From NCBI RefSeq assembly GCF_018129385.1, contig NZ_JAFCLN010000021.1, forward strand, positions 1 through 64,000: DNA of 64,000 nucleotides. The letters are read 5' to 3'. This DNA comes from Bradyrhizobium lablabi. GTDB lineage: Bacteria; Pseudomonadota; Alphaproteobacteria; Rhizobiales; Xanthobacteraceae. Both the position numbers and the translations under genes were made by a program. The notes under the pieces are model-generated. The model ran no database searches. It saw only the letters and a list, made by a program, of their open reading frames with translations, and was not told where the DNA came from. Below are positions 1-14,855 of this stretch, piece after piece. Each line of letters starts with the position of its first letter. Positions within the stretch are counted from its first letter, which is position 1.

Positions 1-22
1 ATAACAGCGGCACCTCATCCCC

Positions 23-535
23 GAGGAGGGGCGTTGGCCATCGCCACCAAACGTTGGGATGGGATGCGGTGGACGCGCTTGTTCGGCAGACGACCGGACA
101 AGGGCGTACGGCGAAGTCGTGTGGTCCTGGCGCCGCGACGCTGGCGCTAAACCTTGCGGAATTTTCCGCGAGGCGATGGTGACAACAAGCCCGCTCACCA
201 GGGAGAGCGCGACATAAGCCGTAAAGCCATTGCGCAGGGGATGTCGGACTGCCTCCGCTCACCTGTATGCTCGTGTGCAGTTTTTTGATGCGCAAGCAGC
301 GCACACGAGACCGCGGGTGCAGCGCGCACCCGGCATTCCCTGCGCCCTCTATCTTCGGAGGCGCGATGAATTTGAAAAGCTCGGGCACAGTGTGTCGCGA
401 GATCGTTCCCACATGCTCACCCGTCATCATCCGCGAAGGCGGATGATCCAGTATTCCAGAGGCAGTAGTGGTTGAACCGATAGGCCGCGGCGTACTGGAT
501 GCCCCGCCTTCGCGGGGCATGACGACCGTCAATAG
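23..535. repeat. Long interspersed repeat, copy 1 (inverted relative to 45969-46540)
   Basis: This stretch has no convincing gene. Read rightward it matches the reverse complement of 45969-46540 over almost its whole length, with scattered mismatches and indels. Landmarks shared by both copies are the GAGGGGCG start, ATGGTGACAAC or a near variant, CATTGCGCAGGGGATGTCGG, the GAGACCGCGGGTGCAGCGCG segment and a closing palindromic block. That block (about 418-530) pairs two arms around CGCGAAGGCGG-type hairpins and also occurs alone at 44386-44495. Short reading frames inside (such as 230-475) have no family resemblance that I recognise. It is most likely a non-autonomous interspersed element or a decayed remnant. 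Confidence 0.75.
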
Positions 536-562
536 TTGCGTTCGCCGCGTCGACTAGAAGAC

Positions 563-1264
563 CTACACCGCTTCCCCGCGTGCCAGTTGCGCGGCATTGC
601 GGATCGCAGAAATGTTCGCCTTGTACGATTCCATGCTGCCGCCCTTGAACACGGCAGAGCCGGCCACGAACGCATTGGCGCCGGCGGCGGCGAGTTCGCC
701 CGCCACATCGGGGCCGACGCCGCCGTCCACCTCGATATCGATCGGCCGCCCAGCGGTCATCGCGCGGATATCCCTGATCTTGCCGAGCGCGGAGGGGATA
801 AAAGCCTGGCCGCCGAAACCGGGATTGACCGACATCACCAGCACGAGGTCGATCAGGTCGAGCACATATTCGATTGCGCTTGCCGGCGTTGCCGGATTGA
901 GCGAGACGCCGGCCTTCTTGCCGAGCGCGCGGATCGCCTGCAACGAGCGATGCAGATGCGGGCCCGCCTCGGCATGCACGGTGATGTGGTCGCAGCCGGC
1001 CTTCGCGAAAGCTTCGAGATAGGGGTCGCAGGGCGAGATCATCAGATGCGCGTCGAAGAGTTTTTTGGTGTGCGGGCGCATCGCCTTGATGACGTCAGGG
1101 CCGTAGGAGATGTTTGGCACGAAATGGCCGTCCATCACGTCGAGATGGATCCAGTCGGCGCCAGCGGCGTCGACCGCACGGACCTCTTCGCCGAGCCTGG
1201 AAAAATCCGACGCCAGGATCGACGGCGCGATGACGAGGGGACGTGGAAAAAATGGCTGGGACAT
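563..1264 (-). CDS. rpe: Ribulose-phosphate 3-epimerase
   Basis: A 233-residue TIM-barrel enzyme that interconverts ribulose-5-phosphate and xylulose-5-phosphate in the pentose phosphate and Calvin cycles. Family motifs are present: HLDVMDGHFVPN at residues 40-51, including the metal ligand H40 and catalytic D42; a conserved DAH at 71-73; SVNPGFGGQ at 145-153; and IEVDGGV with the second catalytic aspartate D180. The length is typical of the family. It is transcribed alone leftward, with a 245-bp gap from the divergent EF-hand gene that must hold both promoters. No cbb or other pentose-pathway gene lies beside it here. Confidence 0.96.
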   Translation of the reverse strand: MSQPFFPRPLVIAPSILASDFSRLGEEVRAVDAAGADWIHLDVMDGHFVPNISYGPDVIKAMRPHTKKLFDAHLMISPCDPYLEAFAKAGCDHITVHAEAGPHLHRSLQAIRALGKKAGVSLNPATPASAIEYVLDLIDLVLVMSVNPGFGGQAFIPSALGKIRDIRAMTAGRPIDIEVDGGVGPDVAGELAAAGANAFVAGSAVFKGGSMESYKANISAIRNAAQLARGEAV

Positions 1265-1509
1265 GTCGGCTTCCCGATAGACGTTGGCATTCGCGTAACA
1301 CGCGCCATGAGCGGGGGCAACGCAGGCCGGATCAACTCCTGTGGGCGGAAAAATCTGCCGGAGGCGGCATCAATTGCCGGGTACTCGGGGCGGCATGGTT
1401 ACGGGAAACCCAATGAAATAAGGGATTCTTACCATGGCACGGCACTTGCTGAGGAACCTGCACGAGTTCGTCGCGCCACCGATGCGGTGGCTACAGTTGG
1501 AGTCCCGCC

Positions 1510-2169
1510 ATGTTCGCAGCGCTAGGCGCAGCATCGTCGGCCATCGACGCCCTGAAGGCGTTGACGTCGTCCAAGCCAACCACGGGCGTCAAGCAGGACG
1601 CGCCCAACCTGTTCGCCTTTGCCGCCGATGCTCCGACGCCGTCGGGCCCGACGTCAGGGGCGGGGACGGGAGCCGGAACATCGATCTCGCCGGAAACCAT
1701 GAATGCGCTGTTTGCGGCGCAGAGCCAGTCCGGACCGGATGCCTCGTCGTCGATGCAGTCGGGCTCGCTGAAGGAATGGTTCGCCAAGGTCGACAGCGAC
1801 GGCGACGGCAAGATCAGCAAATCGGAATTCGAGGCGCTCGAAAAAGGCAGCGGCAACGATGCTCGCCGCGACGATGCCTTCAGCAAGCTCGACACGGATG
1901 GCGACGGGTCGATCAGCCCCGCCGAGCTGCTGGCGGCGCTGAAAGGCAAGGGCCATCACCGCCATCATCCGCAGGTCAATCAATCCGGCGATGCCCAGCA
2001 GTCCGATCCGCTGATGCAGGTGCTCGACACCTCGTTGAACACCTCGGCTGCGAACGCCACCGCATCGGGCAATGCGGCCTCATCCTACAATTTCATGAAT
2101 CAGTTGGTTCACCGCCAGTCCAGCATGATCGCAGCGCAAGCGAGTTCATCCCTGTCTGTCAGCGTCTAG
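1510..2169 (+). CDS. EF-hand calcium-binding protein
   Basis: A 219-residue protein with two canonical EF-hand loops. The first spans D95-E106 (DSDGDGKISKSE) and the second D128-E139 (DTDGDGSISPAE), each with the expected acidic ligands at positions 1, 3, 5 and 12, so calcium binding is very likely. The flanks are low-complexity, rich in Ala, Ser, Thr and Gly, and a His-rich patch (GHHRHH) follows the second loop. A GGAG sequence lies just upstream of the ATG. I see no transmembrane segment or clear signal peptide. The family is common in Bradyrhizobium, but its partner and role are unknown to me. It faces the hydrolase at 2173 tail to tail. Confidence 0.85.
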   Translation: MFAALGAASSAIDALKALTSSKPTTGVKQDAPNLFAFAADAPTPSGPTSGAGTGAGTSISPETMNALFAAQSQSGPDASSSMQSGSLKEWFAKVDSDGDGKISKSEFEALEKGSGNDARRDDAFSKLDTDGDGSISPAELLAALKGKGHHRHHPQVNQSGDAQQSDPLMQVLDTSLNTSAANATASGNAASSYNFMNQLVHRQSSMIAAQASSSLSVSV

Positions 2170-2172
2170 TTC

Positions 2173-3186
2173 TCAGATGGACGCAAGACGCGAACCGAAC
2201 CGATCCCCCCAGGCCGGTAACGCGCCCGGAAAAGGCAGCGCAGTCGCGGTATAGACACCACGCGCGATCGCGCGGGCTACCACATTGGCGGCGACCATGC
2301 CGAGTTCGGTGAGGCCGAACAAGGGATCGATCGGCTTTGCGCCGGTCGCCGCCGCAAATACCACATCGCCGTCGAGCGGCGCATGAACGGGGTAGATCGC
2401 CCGCGCCATGCCGGTCTGCGCGATCATCGCGAGGCGCCTGGCCTGCGCCTTCGTCAGGATCGCATCGGTGACGACTGCCACCAGCGTAGTGTTTTCGCCG
2501 GCGGTTGCTTCCGGTCCGCCCTTGATGCGCATCCTGAGCATGTCGGGCGTAAAGGATGGCGGCATGCCGCGGCCGCCGTATTCGCCATCGACCTCATACG
2601 GGGCGGCCCAGAACCACGGCCCGTCGCCGACCGTGACGCTGCCGACCGCATTGACCACGGCGATCGCCGCGACCTTGACGCCGCCGCCCGTCGACGCGGA
2701 GGCCGAACCGAGACCGCCCTTGAAATTCGTGGTGGTGGCGCCAAGCCCCGCGCCGACGCTGCCGAGCGCGAAATGGCTGCCCGCCGCCGCGGCCGCCGCA
2801 TAGCCGAGATCGCGATACGGCGAAAAGCGTCCCCACGCCTTGTTGCCGCCGTTGAGGAGATCGAAGCAGATCGCGCCGGTCACGATCGGGATCACTGCAT
2901 CGCGGATCCGAAAGCCATGGCCGCGCTCGGCGAGCCAGGCCTGCACGCCGCCGCCGGCCTCGAGTCCGAACGCGGAGCCGCCGGCGAGCGTGATGGCGTC
3001 GATCGCGTCCACCGTGGAGACGGGATCGAGCAGGGCGTCCTCGCGGGTGCCGGGGCCGCCGCCGCGCACGTCGATCGAGGCGACCGCCGGCTTGTCGAAG
3101 ATGATGGCGGTGACGCCCGAGGCGAGCGCGGCATCATCGGCATGTCCGACCCTGACGCCGGCGATATCGGTGAGCAGGTTGTTCAA
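2173..3186 (-). CDS. P1 family (NylC/DmpA-like) self-cleaving aminopeptidase/amidase
   Basis: A 337-residue member of the P1 (S58/DmpA) fold of N-terminal nucleophile hydrolases. Enzymes of this family are made as one chain that cuts itself to expose a Ser or Thr nucleophile. The sequence GENTTLVAVVTDA puts the predicted cut at N232/T233, so the nucleophile would be threonine, as in the nylon-oligomer hydrolase NylC, rather than serine as in DmpA. The N-terminal ITDI/AGVRVGH-type opening and the RGGGPGTRE and LAGGSAFGLEA motifs are also typical. It probably acts on N-terminal D- or beta-aminoacyl peptides or linear amides; the substrate cannot be read from sequence. It is a single gene, tail to tail with the EF-hand gene. 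Confidence 0.88.
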   Translation of the reverse strand: MNNLLTDIAGVRVGHADDAALASGVTAIIFDKPAVASIDVRGGGPGTREDALLDPVSTVDAIDAITLAGGSAFGLEAGGGVQAWLAERGHGFRIRDAVIPIVTGAICFDLLNGGNKAWGRFSPYRDLGYAAAAAAGSHFALGSVGAGLGATTTNFKGGLGSASASTGGGVKVAAIAVVNAVGSVTVGDGPWFWAAPYEVDGEYGGRGMPPSFTPDMLRMRIKGGPEATAGENTTLVAVVTDAILTKAQARRLAMIAQTGMARAIYPVHAPLDGDVVFAAATGAKPIDPLFGLTELGMVAANVVARAIARGVYTATALPFPGALPAWGDRFGSRLASI

Positions 3187-3246
3187 GCGATCATCCTCTG
3201 GGCCCGAAGGCTCCTCATCGTGGCATATGGACAGGCGAGGCGCGCT

Positions 3247-6027
3247 TCAACTGGCAAGCGCCAGCCGGATCATCCGCGCCAGTTCGGACTTGCGGTAGGG
3301 CTTTGCCAGCAGCAGCACGCCGGAATCGAGCCGGCCGTGATGCACGATGGCGTTTTCGGTGTAGCCCGACGTGAACAGCGTCTTGAGCGCCGGGCGCCGC
3401 CTGAGGGCCTCGTCGGCCAGTTGGCGGCCGTTCATCGCGCCCGGCATGATGACATCGGTGAAGAGCAGGCCGATCATCGGATTCGCGTCGATCAGGGCAA
3501 GCGCCTCCGCCGCGTTCGCCGCCTCGAGAGCGGTGTAGCCCAGGCTCCTGACCTGCGCGACGACGTAATTGCGCACCATGGCATCGTCCTCGACCACGAG
3601 CACGGTTTCGTGGCCGCCTTCGACCTGCGCGGCAGCCAGTGCCGCCTCGGCCGCGGTCTGCTCCAGTCCGGTTGCACGCGGAAGATACATCTTGACCGTC
3701 GTGCCGTGTCCTTCCTCGCTGTAGATCTTGATGTGGCCGCCCGATTGCTTGACGAAGCCGAACACCATGCTCAGGCCAAGGCCGGTGCCCTTGCCGATCT
3801 CCTTGGTGGTGAAGAAGGGGTCGAACACCCGCTCGAGATTGGCCGGGGAAATGCCGGTGCCGGTGTCGCTGACGGCGACCATGACGTGGTTGCCGACGGT
3901 GACCTCGCTATGCATGGCGGCATAGCCTTCATCGAGATAGACGTTGGCGGTTTCGAGCGCCAGCTTGCCGCCACCCGGCATCGCATCGCGCGCGTTTAGC
4001 GCCAGATTGAGGATCGCGGTCGAGAGCTGGTTCGGATCGACCATCGCCGGCCACGCGTCCGCCGCCAGCAGCGGCGTGATCTGGATATGCTCGCCGAGCG
4101 TCGGATGCAGCAGCTTGGCGGTTTCCAGCACCAGTGCGTTGACGTCGATCTCACGCGGCTGGAGCGGCTGCTTGCGGGCGAAAGCGAGCAGATGCTTGGT
4201 GAGGTTCGCGCCGCGATCGGCGGCCTCGTCGATCATCTTTGCGACCGTGGCGAGCTCGGGCTTGTCGGCGACGCCTTCGGCAAGGATGCCGATCGTTCCG
4301 GTGATGACGGTGAGGATGTTGTTGAAGTCGTGCGCGACGCCACCGGTCAATTGTCCGACGGCATCCATCTTCTGGGCCTGGCGGATCTGCGCCTCAGTGG
4401 CCATCTTCTCAGTCAGGTCGCGGCCGACGAAGAAGTGGCGCTGTACGGGCTCGGACCATGTTCCCATCCATGTCAGCATCACCGCATGCCCGTCCTTGTG
4501 GACGTAGCGCGCTTCGAAGTTCCGCATCAGGCGTCCGCGCCGGGCCGCTCGCATCTCGTCGCGGGTGCTTTCGAGGTCGTCGTGATGGATGAAACCGATC
4601 GCGCTCCGTCCGATCATCTCCTCCGGCAGATAGCCGAGAATGGACATCGAGCTGGGGCTGACCTGAACGAGGTTTCCCTTCGGATCGCTGACCAGGATCA
4701 AGTCCTGCGAGGTTTCGAAGATGCGACGACGTTCCTCGATCTCCTGGCCGAGCGCGGCTTGCGCCCGCTTGGTCTCGGTGATGTCGCGCGCGGTCTTGGA
4801 GACGCCGACGATCTCGCCGGCCGCCGAATGGATCGGCGAAATGCTGATCGAGACGTCGAGCGGGCGGCCGTCCTTGCGCACCCGCGCGGTTTCGTGCTGC
4901 TCGATGCGTTCGCCTCGTCCGATCCGGGCGAGGATGTCATTTACTTCGGCGCGCCGTTCCGGCGGCACGATGAGGTCGATACTCTTGCCGACCGCCTCGG
5001 TCGCCGTGTGGCCGAACAGGCGTTCGGCCGCGCGGTTCCAGGCGGTGATGGTGCCGTCCAGCGTCTGGGTGATGATCGCGTCGTTGGAGGATTCCACGAC
5101 CGCGCTGAACAGGCGTTCGCGCTCGGCGTGATAGTCTCGGTCCGACGCGGCCTGGCGGCGCACCGTTCCGAGCAGGCGCGACAATTGAGCCTGGAGCGCG
5201 ACGTTGTCGATCAGCAGCACCGCCAGCACGAAACTTGCCGCGGCCAGCCCGTAGATGCGGCCGGCGTAGAAGCCGAGATCGTATCTGGCCACGTTGACGA
5301 TCGCCGACAGCGCGATGTCGAACAGCCATGCGCACATCACCACCATAAGCCAGATGTCGATGACGAAATGCGGCCGGCGCAGCCACAGCACGATGAGCGC
5401 GCCGAGGCTGAGGCACCACACCGTGGAGACGACGCCGATCATGACCGGCGTGTAGTGACCGCCGCTGAGCAGCACCGGAAGGATGTCGTGCTGCGCCGTG
5501 ACGATCCATGCGAAGAGAGCAAGCGCAGCACAGACCGCGACGATGCAAGCCATGATCGGACCGGCGGTCGAGCCGCGTGTTGGCTTGTAGTCGTCGGACT
5601 TGAGCAGCGCATAGCCGATCACAAGAAGCGGGAAGACGCCGTGCCAGACCATGTACAGCCAGACCGTGGTCTGCGAACCGGCGTTGAACAGGCCGGAGGG
5701 GGCGAACAGGCCCGGAAAGGTCAGGGCATGGGTGACCGCGGCCCCCGCCGTGAACAGATATCCGCTGGCGAGCAGCAGCAGGGCCCGCGAACGCAGCACG
5801 GCGAACTGCGAAAACAACAGGACGGCGGTGATCAGATCGTTGACGGCAAGCGCGGACTGATAGCTCGCGACGAAGGCCGGTACCGGCGTCAGTCGTACCC
5901 CGGCGTACGGCACGGCGATTGCGAACAGCACCGCGGAGACAGCGACGACGGCCAGCGCAATCCTGCGATCCCGACCGGTCGCCGGCATGGTCGAAAGAAA
6001 GACGTTGCGATCATTGCCCGACGGCAT
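3247..6027 (-). CDS. MASE4-PAS-PAS hybrid sensor histidine kinase
   Basis: A membrane-bound hybrid kinase of about 926 residues. The N-terminal ~270 residues form a multi-spanning MASE4-type sensor (motifs SYQSALAVNDLITAVLLFSQ and HALTFPGLFAPSG). Two PAS domains follow (about 300-415 and 430-550, ending in DITE and DLTE), then an H-box (GGVAHDFNNIL), an HATPase domain (NLALNARDAMP, DTGTGIS, GTGLGLSM) and a C-terminal receiver (VLVVEDD, FTDVIMPG, LAKPYR). An in-frame extension to 6150 exists, but I chose the ATG at 6027 because a GGCGGGGG stretch precedes it and the MASE4 fold begins soon after. The signal is unknown. The single-domain regulator transcribed divergently at 6320 is a plausible partner. 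Confidence 0.93.
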   Translation of the reverse strand: MPSGNDRNVFLSTMPATGRDRRIALAVVAVSAVLFAIAVPYAGVRLTPVPAFVASYQSALAVNDLITAVLLFSQFAVLRSRALLLLASGYLFTAGAAVTHALTFPGLFAPSGLFNAGSQTTVWLYMVWHGVFPLLVIGYALLKSDDYKPTRGSTAGPIMACIVAVCAALALFAWIVTAQHDILPVLLSGGHYTPVMIGVVSTVWCLSLGALIVLWLRRPHFVIDIWLMVVMCAWLFDIALSAIVNVARYDLGFYAGRIYGLAAASFVLAVLLIDNVALQAQLSRLLGTVRRQAASDRDYHAERERLFSAVVESSNDAIITQTLDGTITAWNRAAERLFGHTATEAVGKSIDLIVPPERRAEVNDILARIGRGERIEQHETARVRKDGRPLDVSISISPIHSAAGEIVGVSKTARDITETKRAQAALGQEIEERRRIFETSQDLILVSDPKGNLVQVSPSSMSILGYLPEEMIGRSAIGFIHHDDLESTRDEMRAARRGRLMRNFEARYVHKDGHAVMLTWMGTWSEPVQRHFFVGRDLTEKMATEAQIRQAQKMDAVGQLTGGVAHDFNNILTVITGTIGILAEGVADKPELATVAKMIDEAADRGANLTKHLLAFARKQPLQPREIDVNALVLETAKLLHPTLGEHIQITPLLAADAWPAMVDPNQLSTAILNLALNARDAMPGGGKLALETANVYLDEGYAAMHSEVTVGNHVMVAVSDTGTGISPANLERVFDPFFTTKEIGKGTGLGLSMVFGFVKQSGGHIKIYSEEGHGTTVKMYLPRATGLEQTAAEAALAAAQVEGGHETVLVVEDDAMVRNYVVAQVRSLGYTALEAANAAEALALIDANPMIGLLFTDVIMPGAMNGRQLADEALRRRPALKTLFTSGYTENAIVHHGRLDSGVLLLAKPYRKSELARMIRLALAS

Positions 6028-6319
6028 CTTGCCCCCGCCAACTGGCGTCTTGCGCGCCACCTGGCCCGCCCCCGGATACGGAGCATACCGCATTCGCGGG
6101 AACCGACCACCTAGTCGAAATATGAACCCCGCAAATGAACGCCGCAGCATTGACGGAGAAAGAGAATCAACTGAGGGTTACATATTGCCTGATTGCACGG
6201 GGCCTAGAGTGCGGGTCCCGGGTAACCCTGTTTTTACTATCGACCCGAATAATGCCGCCGGCGTTGCGCCGGATCAGCCATTTTGCGGGCCGGGCGGACC
6301 CGGCCTGGGAGTTCATTTC

Positions 6320-6706
6320 ATGCCTCGTGTGCTTGTGATCGATGATCAGGCCGATGTGCGCGCGATGATCGGCATCGTGCTGCGGATCAATCAATTTGAA
6401 GTCGTTGAAGCGGGAACCGCGGCGGCCGGCATAAGCGCCTTCGAGCAGTTCTGCTTCGACCTCGCGATCGTCGACGTCTTCCTGCAAGGCAGCAACGGCC
6501 TCGATCTCATCGCCAAGATGCGCGAGCGGGTTCCGGATCTGCCGATCATCGCGATATCCGGCATGACGACGCTGGATTTCGTGACGGGGTCTCCGGAACT
6601 GTCTGATGTGGTCTGCCTGCAAAAGCCGTTCCGCCCGAACGACCTGCTCACCGCAATCAATACCGTTCGCGGCAGGCAAATTGTCGGCGGTGCGGCCGTC
6701 GCTTAG
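6320..6706 (+). CDS. Single-domain response regulator
   Basis: A 128-residue protein consisting almost only of a receiver domain. It opens MPRVLVIDDQADVR with the acidic pair, carries the phospho-acceptor aspartate in LAIVDVFLQG, the switch residue region IAISGMTT and the conserved lysine in CLQKPF. There is no output domain, so it probably relays phosphate or acts by protein contact. The frame is open further upstream to 5987, but the ATG at 6320 is the first that starts the receiver fold. It diverges from the MASE4 kinase and converges on the HWE kinase, which suggests a role among these kinases. Confidence 0.9.
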   Translation: MPRVLVIDDQADVRAMIGIVLRINQFEVVEAGTAAAGISAFEQFCFDLAIVDVFLQGSNGLDLIAKMRERVPDLPIIAISGMTTLDFVTGSPELSDVVCLQKPFRPNDLLTAINTVRGRQIVGGAAVA

Positions 6707-6724
6707 CTCGCCTTCGGAACCGGA

Positions 6725-8236
6725 TCAGGCGTCGGCCGAGCGCGCGGTGCGCTCGCCGCGCGGTCTTTCGGCCGCCGCATCGCGATTTTGATGACGGTCC
6801 TGCCCGGCGCCGCGCGGCTCCAGCGGCACGGACAGGCGGCACAGCAGGCCTTCGCGGCGCCAGTCGAATTCGGCGTTGCCGCCAAGCTGGGACTCGATGC
6901 TGGCGATCACGCTCTGGGTGCCGAAGCCGCGCGATGTCGGCGTTTCGACCGGCGGCCCGCCGGTCTCCTCCCACACCAGCCGCAGCAGGCCGGTCTCGTT
7001 CTCCCAATTGATCGACAGGCGGCCTTCCTGCGTCGACAGCGCGCCATACTTGGCCGAGTTGGTGACGAGCTCGTGCAGCGCGAGCGCCAGCGTCTGTGCG
7101 GTGGCGGGCTGCAACTGGATTTCCGGGCCGGACAGCGGCGCGATCTGGTTGCCGTCGGAGTAGGGCGCGAGCTCCTCGTCGACCAGACGCCTGATCTCGG
7201 CGCCCTGCCAGCTCGACAGCGAGAGCACGGTGTGCACCCGCGCCAGCGCATTGATCCGCCCTTCCACCGACTGGATGTAGGCCTTGACGTTCTCGCCGCG
7301 GGTCAACCGCACGATCGATTGCGCCAGCGCCAGCGCATTCTTGGCGCGATGGTCGACTTCGCGTGCCAGGAGGTTCTGGCGCTCCTCCGCGTGCTTGCGC
7401 TCGGTGATGTCGACCGTGACGCCGGAGACGCGCACGACGCGGCCGGCCTTGTCATGGGTGGCCGCGGCGGTGCCGACACACCAGCGCATCTGGCCGTCGG
7501 GGCGGATGATGCGGAATTCGGCCTCATAGGACTTGGCGCCCTTCTGGAACTGGGCAAGCGCCCGACGCGGCTCCTCCAGATCGTCGGGATGCAGCAGCGC
7601 CTGGATGTTGGCCGGTGTCGCCACAAACGTCTTCGGGTCGAGGCCGAGGATCTGGTACTGGCCTTCGTCCCACATCCAGTCGCCATTGACCCAGTCCCAG
7701 TCCCACGATCCCATCCGTCCCGCGGCGATCGCAAGGCTGCGGCGCTGCTCGCTTTCCAGCAGCCTCGCATGCGACTGCTCGAGCTCGGCGGTGCGAGCGC
7801 GAACCCGATCCTCCAGCTCGGCATTGAGCCGCTCCAATTGCCGGGTCTTGCGGTAAAGTTCGGCGAACACCTTGATCTTCGCGCGCAACACTTCCGGTAC
7901 GACCGGCACCGGCACATAGTCGACGGCGCCCATCTCATAGCCGCGCAGCCGATCGAGATCGCTGACCTGAATCGCCGAGATGAAGATCATCGCAGTCTTC
8001 TGGAAGCGCGGATGGTCGCGGATCATGGCGGCAAGCTCGAACCCGTCGAGCTCGGGCATGCAGACGTCGACCAGGATGACGGCAACCTCGTTCTTGAGCA
8101 GGTATTCCAGTGCCTCGCGGCCGGACGCAGCCACGACGAGATTCTCGCCGAGCTCCTTGAGAATGACTTCGTAGGCGAGCAGCTTGGCGGGCTGATCGTC
8201 GACCAGAAGAATATTGACCTTCTCGTGGTCCATCAT
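6725..8236 (-). CDS. REC-PAS-HWE sensor histidine kinase
   Basis: A 503-residue soluble signalling protein. Residues 1-125 form a receiver (LLVDDQPAK, acceptor D57 in VILVDVCMPELDG). A short coiled coil follows at about 128-165, then a PAS domain at about 175-280 with the WDW start and the DITER end. The C-terminal kinase is of the HWE class: EVDHRAKNALALAQSIV carries the phospho-acceptor H296, HELVTNSAKYGAL is the N-box, and LRLVWEETGG supplies the W-x-E motif. The order REC first, kinase last suggests that phosphorylation by another kinase gates it. Its start lies 14 bp after the stop of the giant HAMP kinase, so the two are probably one operon and one pathway. Confidence 0.92.
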   Translation of the reverse strand: MMDHEKVNILLVDDQPAKLLAYEVILKELGENLVVAASGREALEYLLKNEVAVILVDVCMPELDGFELAAMIRDHPRFQKTAMIFISAIQVSDLDRLRGYEMGAVDYVPVPVVPEVLRAKIKVFAELYRKTRQLERLNAELEDRVRARTAELEQSHARLLESEQRRSLAIAAGRMGSWDWDWVNGDWMWDEGQYQILGLDPKTFVATPANIQALLHPDDLEEPRRALAQFQKGAKSYEAEFRIIRPDGQMRWCVGTAAATHDKAGRVVRVSGVTVDITERKHAEERQNLLAREVDHRAKNALALAQSIVRLTRGENVKAYIQSVEGRINALARVHTVLSLSSWQGAEIRRLVDEELAPYSDGNQIAPLSGPEIQLQPATAQTLALALHELVTNSAKYGALSTQEGRLSINWENETGLLRLVWEETGGPPVETPTSRGFGTQSVIASIESQLGGNAEFDWRREGLLCRLSVPLEPRGAGQDRHQNRDAAAERPRGERTARSADA

Positions 8237-8249
8237 GAGTTCGCGCCGA

Positions 8250-14531
<6,282 letters not shown>

Positions 14532-14787
14532 GGTGTCTCCTCGAGGCGGGCAGGCATTCGAATCTGAAGGCTGTTATGAGGTTCTGCCCATAGAACTGCC
14601 GACCCATCGGCGGATCAAGTTGGAACAGCAGGTGATGCAACGAAATCAATGAGATGGAACCTTCGCCTAAACGGTTTCAAGCGCTCCGCAGGCGTTTGGT
14701 TCCATCGAGTTCCGGTAAAAAAGTTTGGGCGCCGGCGGAACTATTGTCGGGTTCCATTTTCCCGGAATGAATGCGGCACAAAAGGAA

Positions 14788-14812
14788 AACGCCCCGGCAG
14801 TGCCGAGGCGTT
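14788..14812 (-). terminator. Rho-independent terminator of the liv binding-protein gene
   Basis: Two 12-base arms (AACGCCCCGGCA and TGCCGAGGCGTT) pair with one mismatch. On the minus strand they are followed by a T-rich run (TTTTCCTTTT). The hairpin begins about 45 bases past the stop codon of the leftward binding-protein gene, so it most likely ends the liv transcript. The rest of 14532-14855 contains no gene that I can support; it should also hold the promoter of the giant kinase. Confidence 0.8.
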
Positions 14813-14855
14813 CGCTGTTTCTCGAAGGCGGTGAGGCGGAGCCCGCCACTTCGGA

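Noticed and set aside
230..475. A small protein inside the long repeat
   Set aside because: The related frame in the second copy differs in length and sequence, and the composition is that of repeat DNA; no ribosome site or family was seen.
536..1525. A 329-codon plus-strand frame opposite rpe
   Set aside because: rpe on the minus strand is a certain gene and the plus-strand product lacks any motif.
4087..6114. A 675-codon plus-strand frame opposite the MASE4 kinase
   Set aside because: The translation is Asp/Arg/His-rich without motifs, while the minus-strand product has complete MASE4, PAS, kinase and receiver domains.
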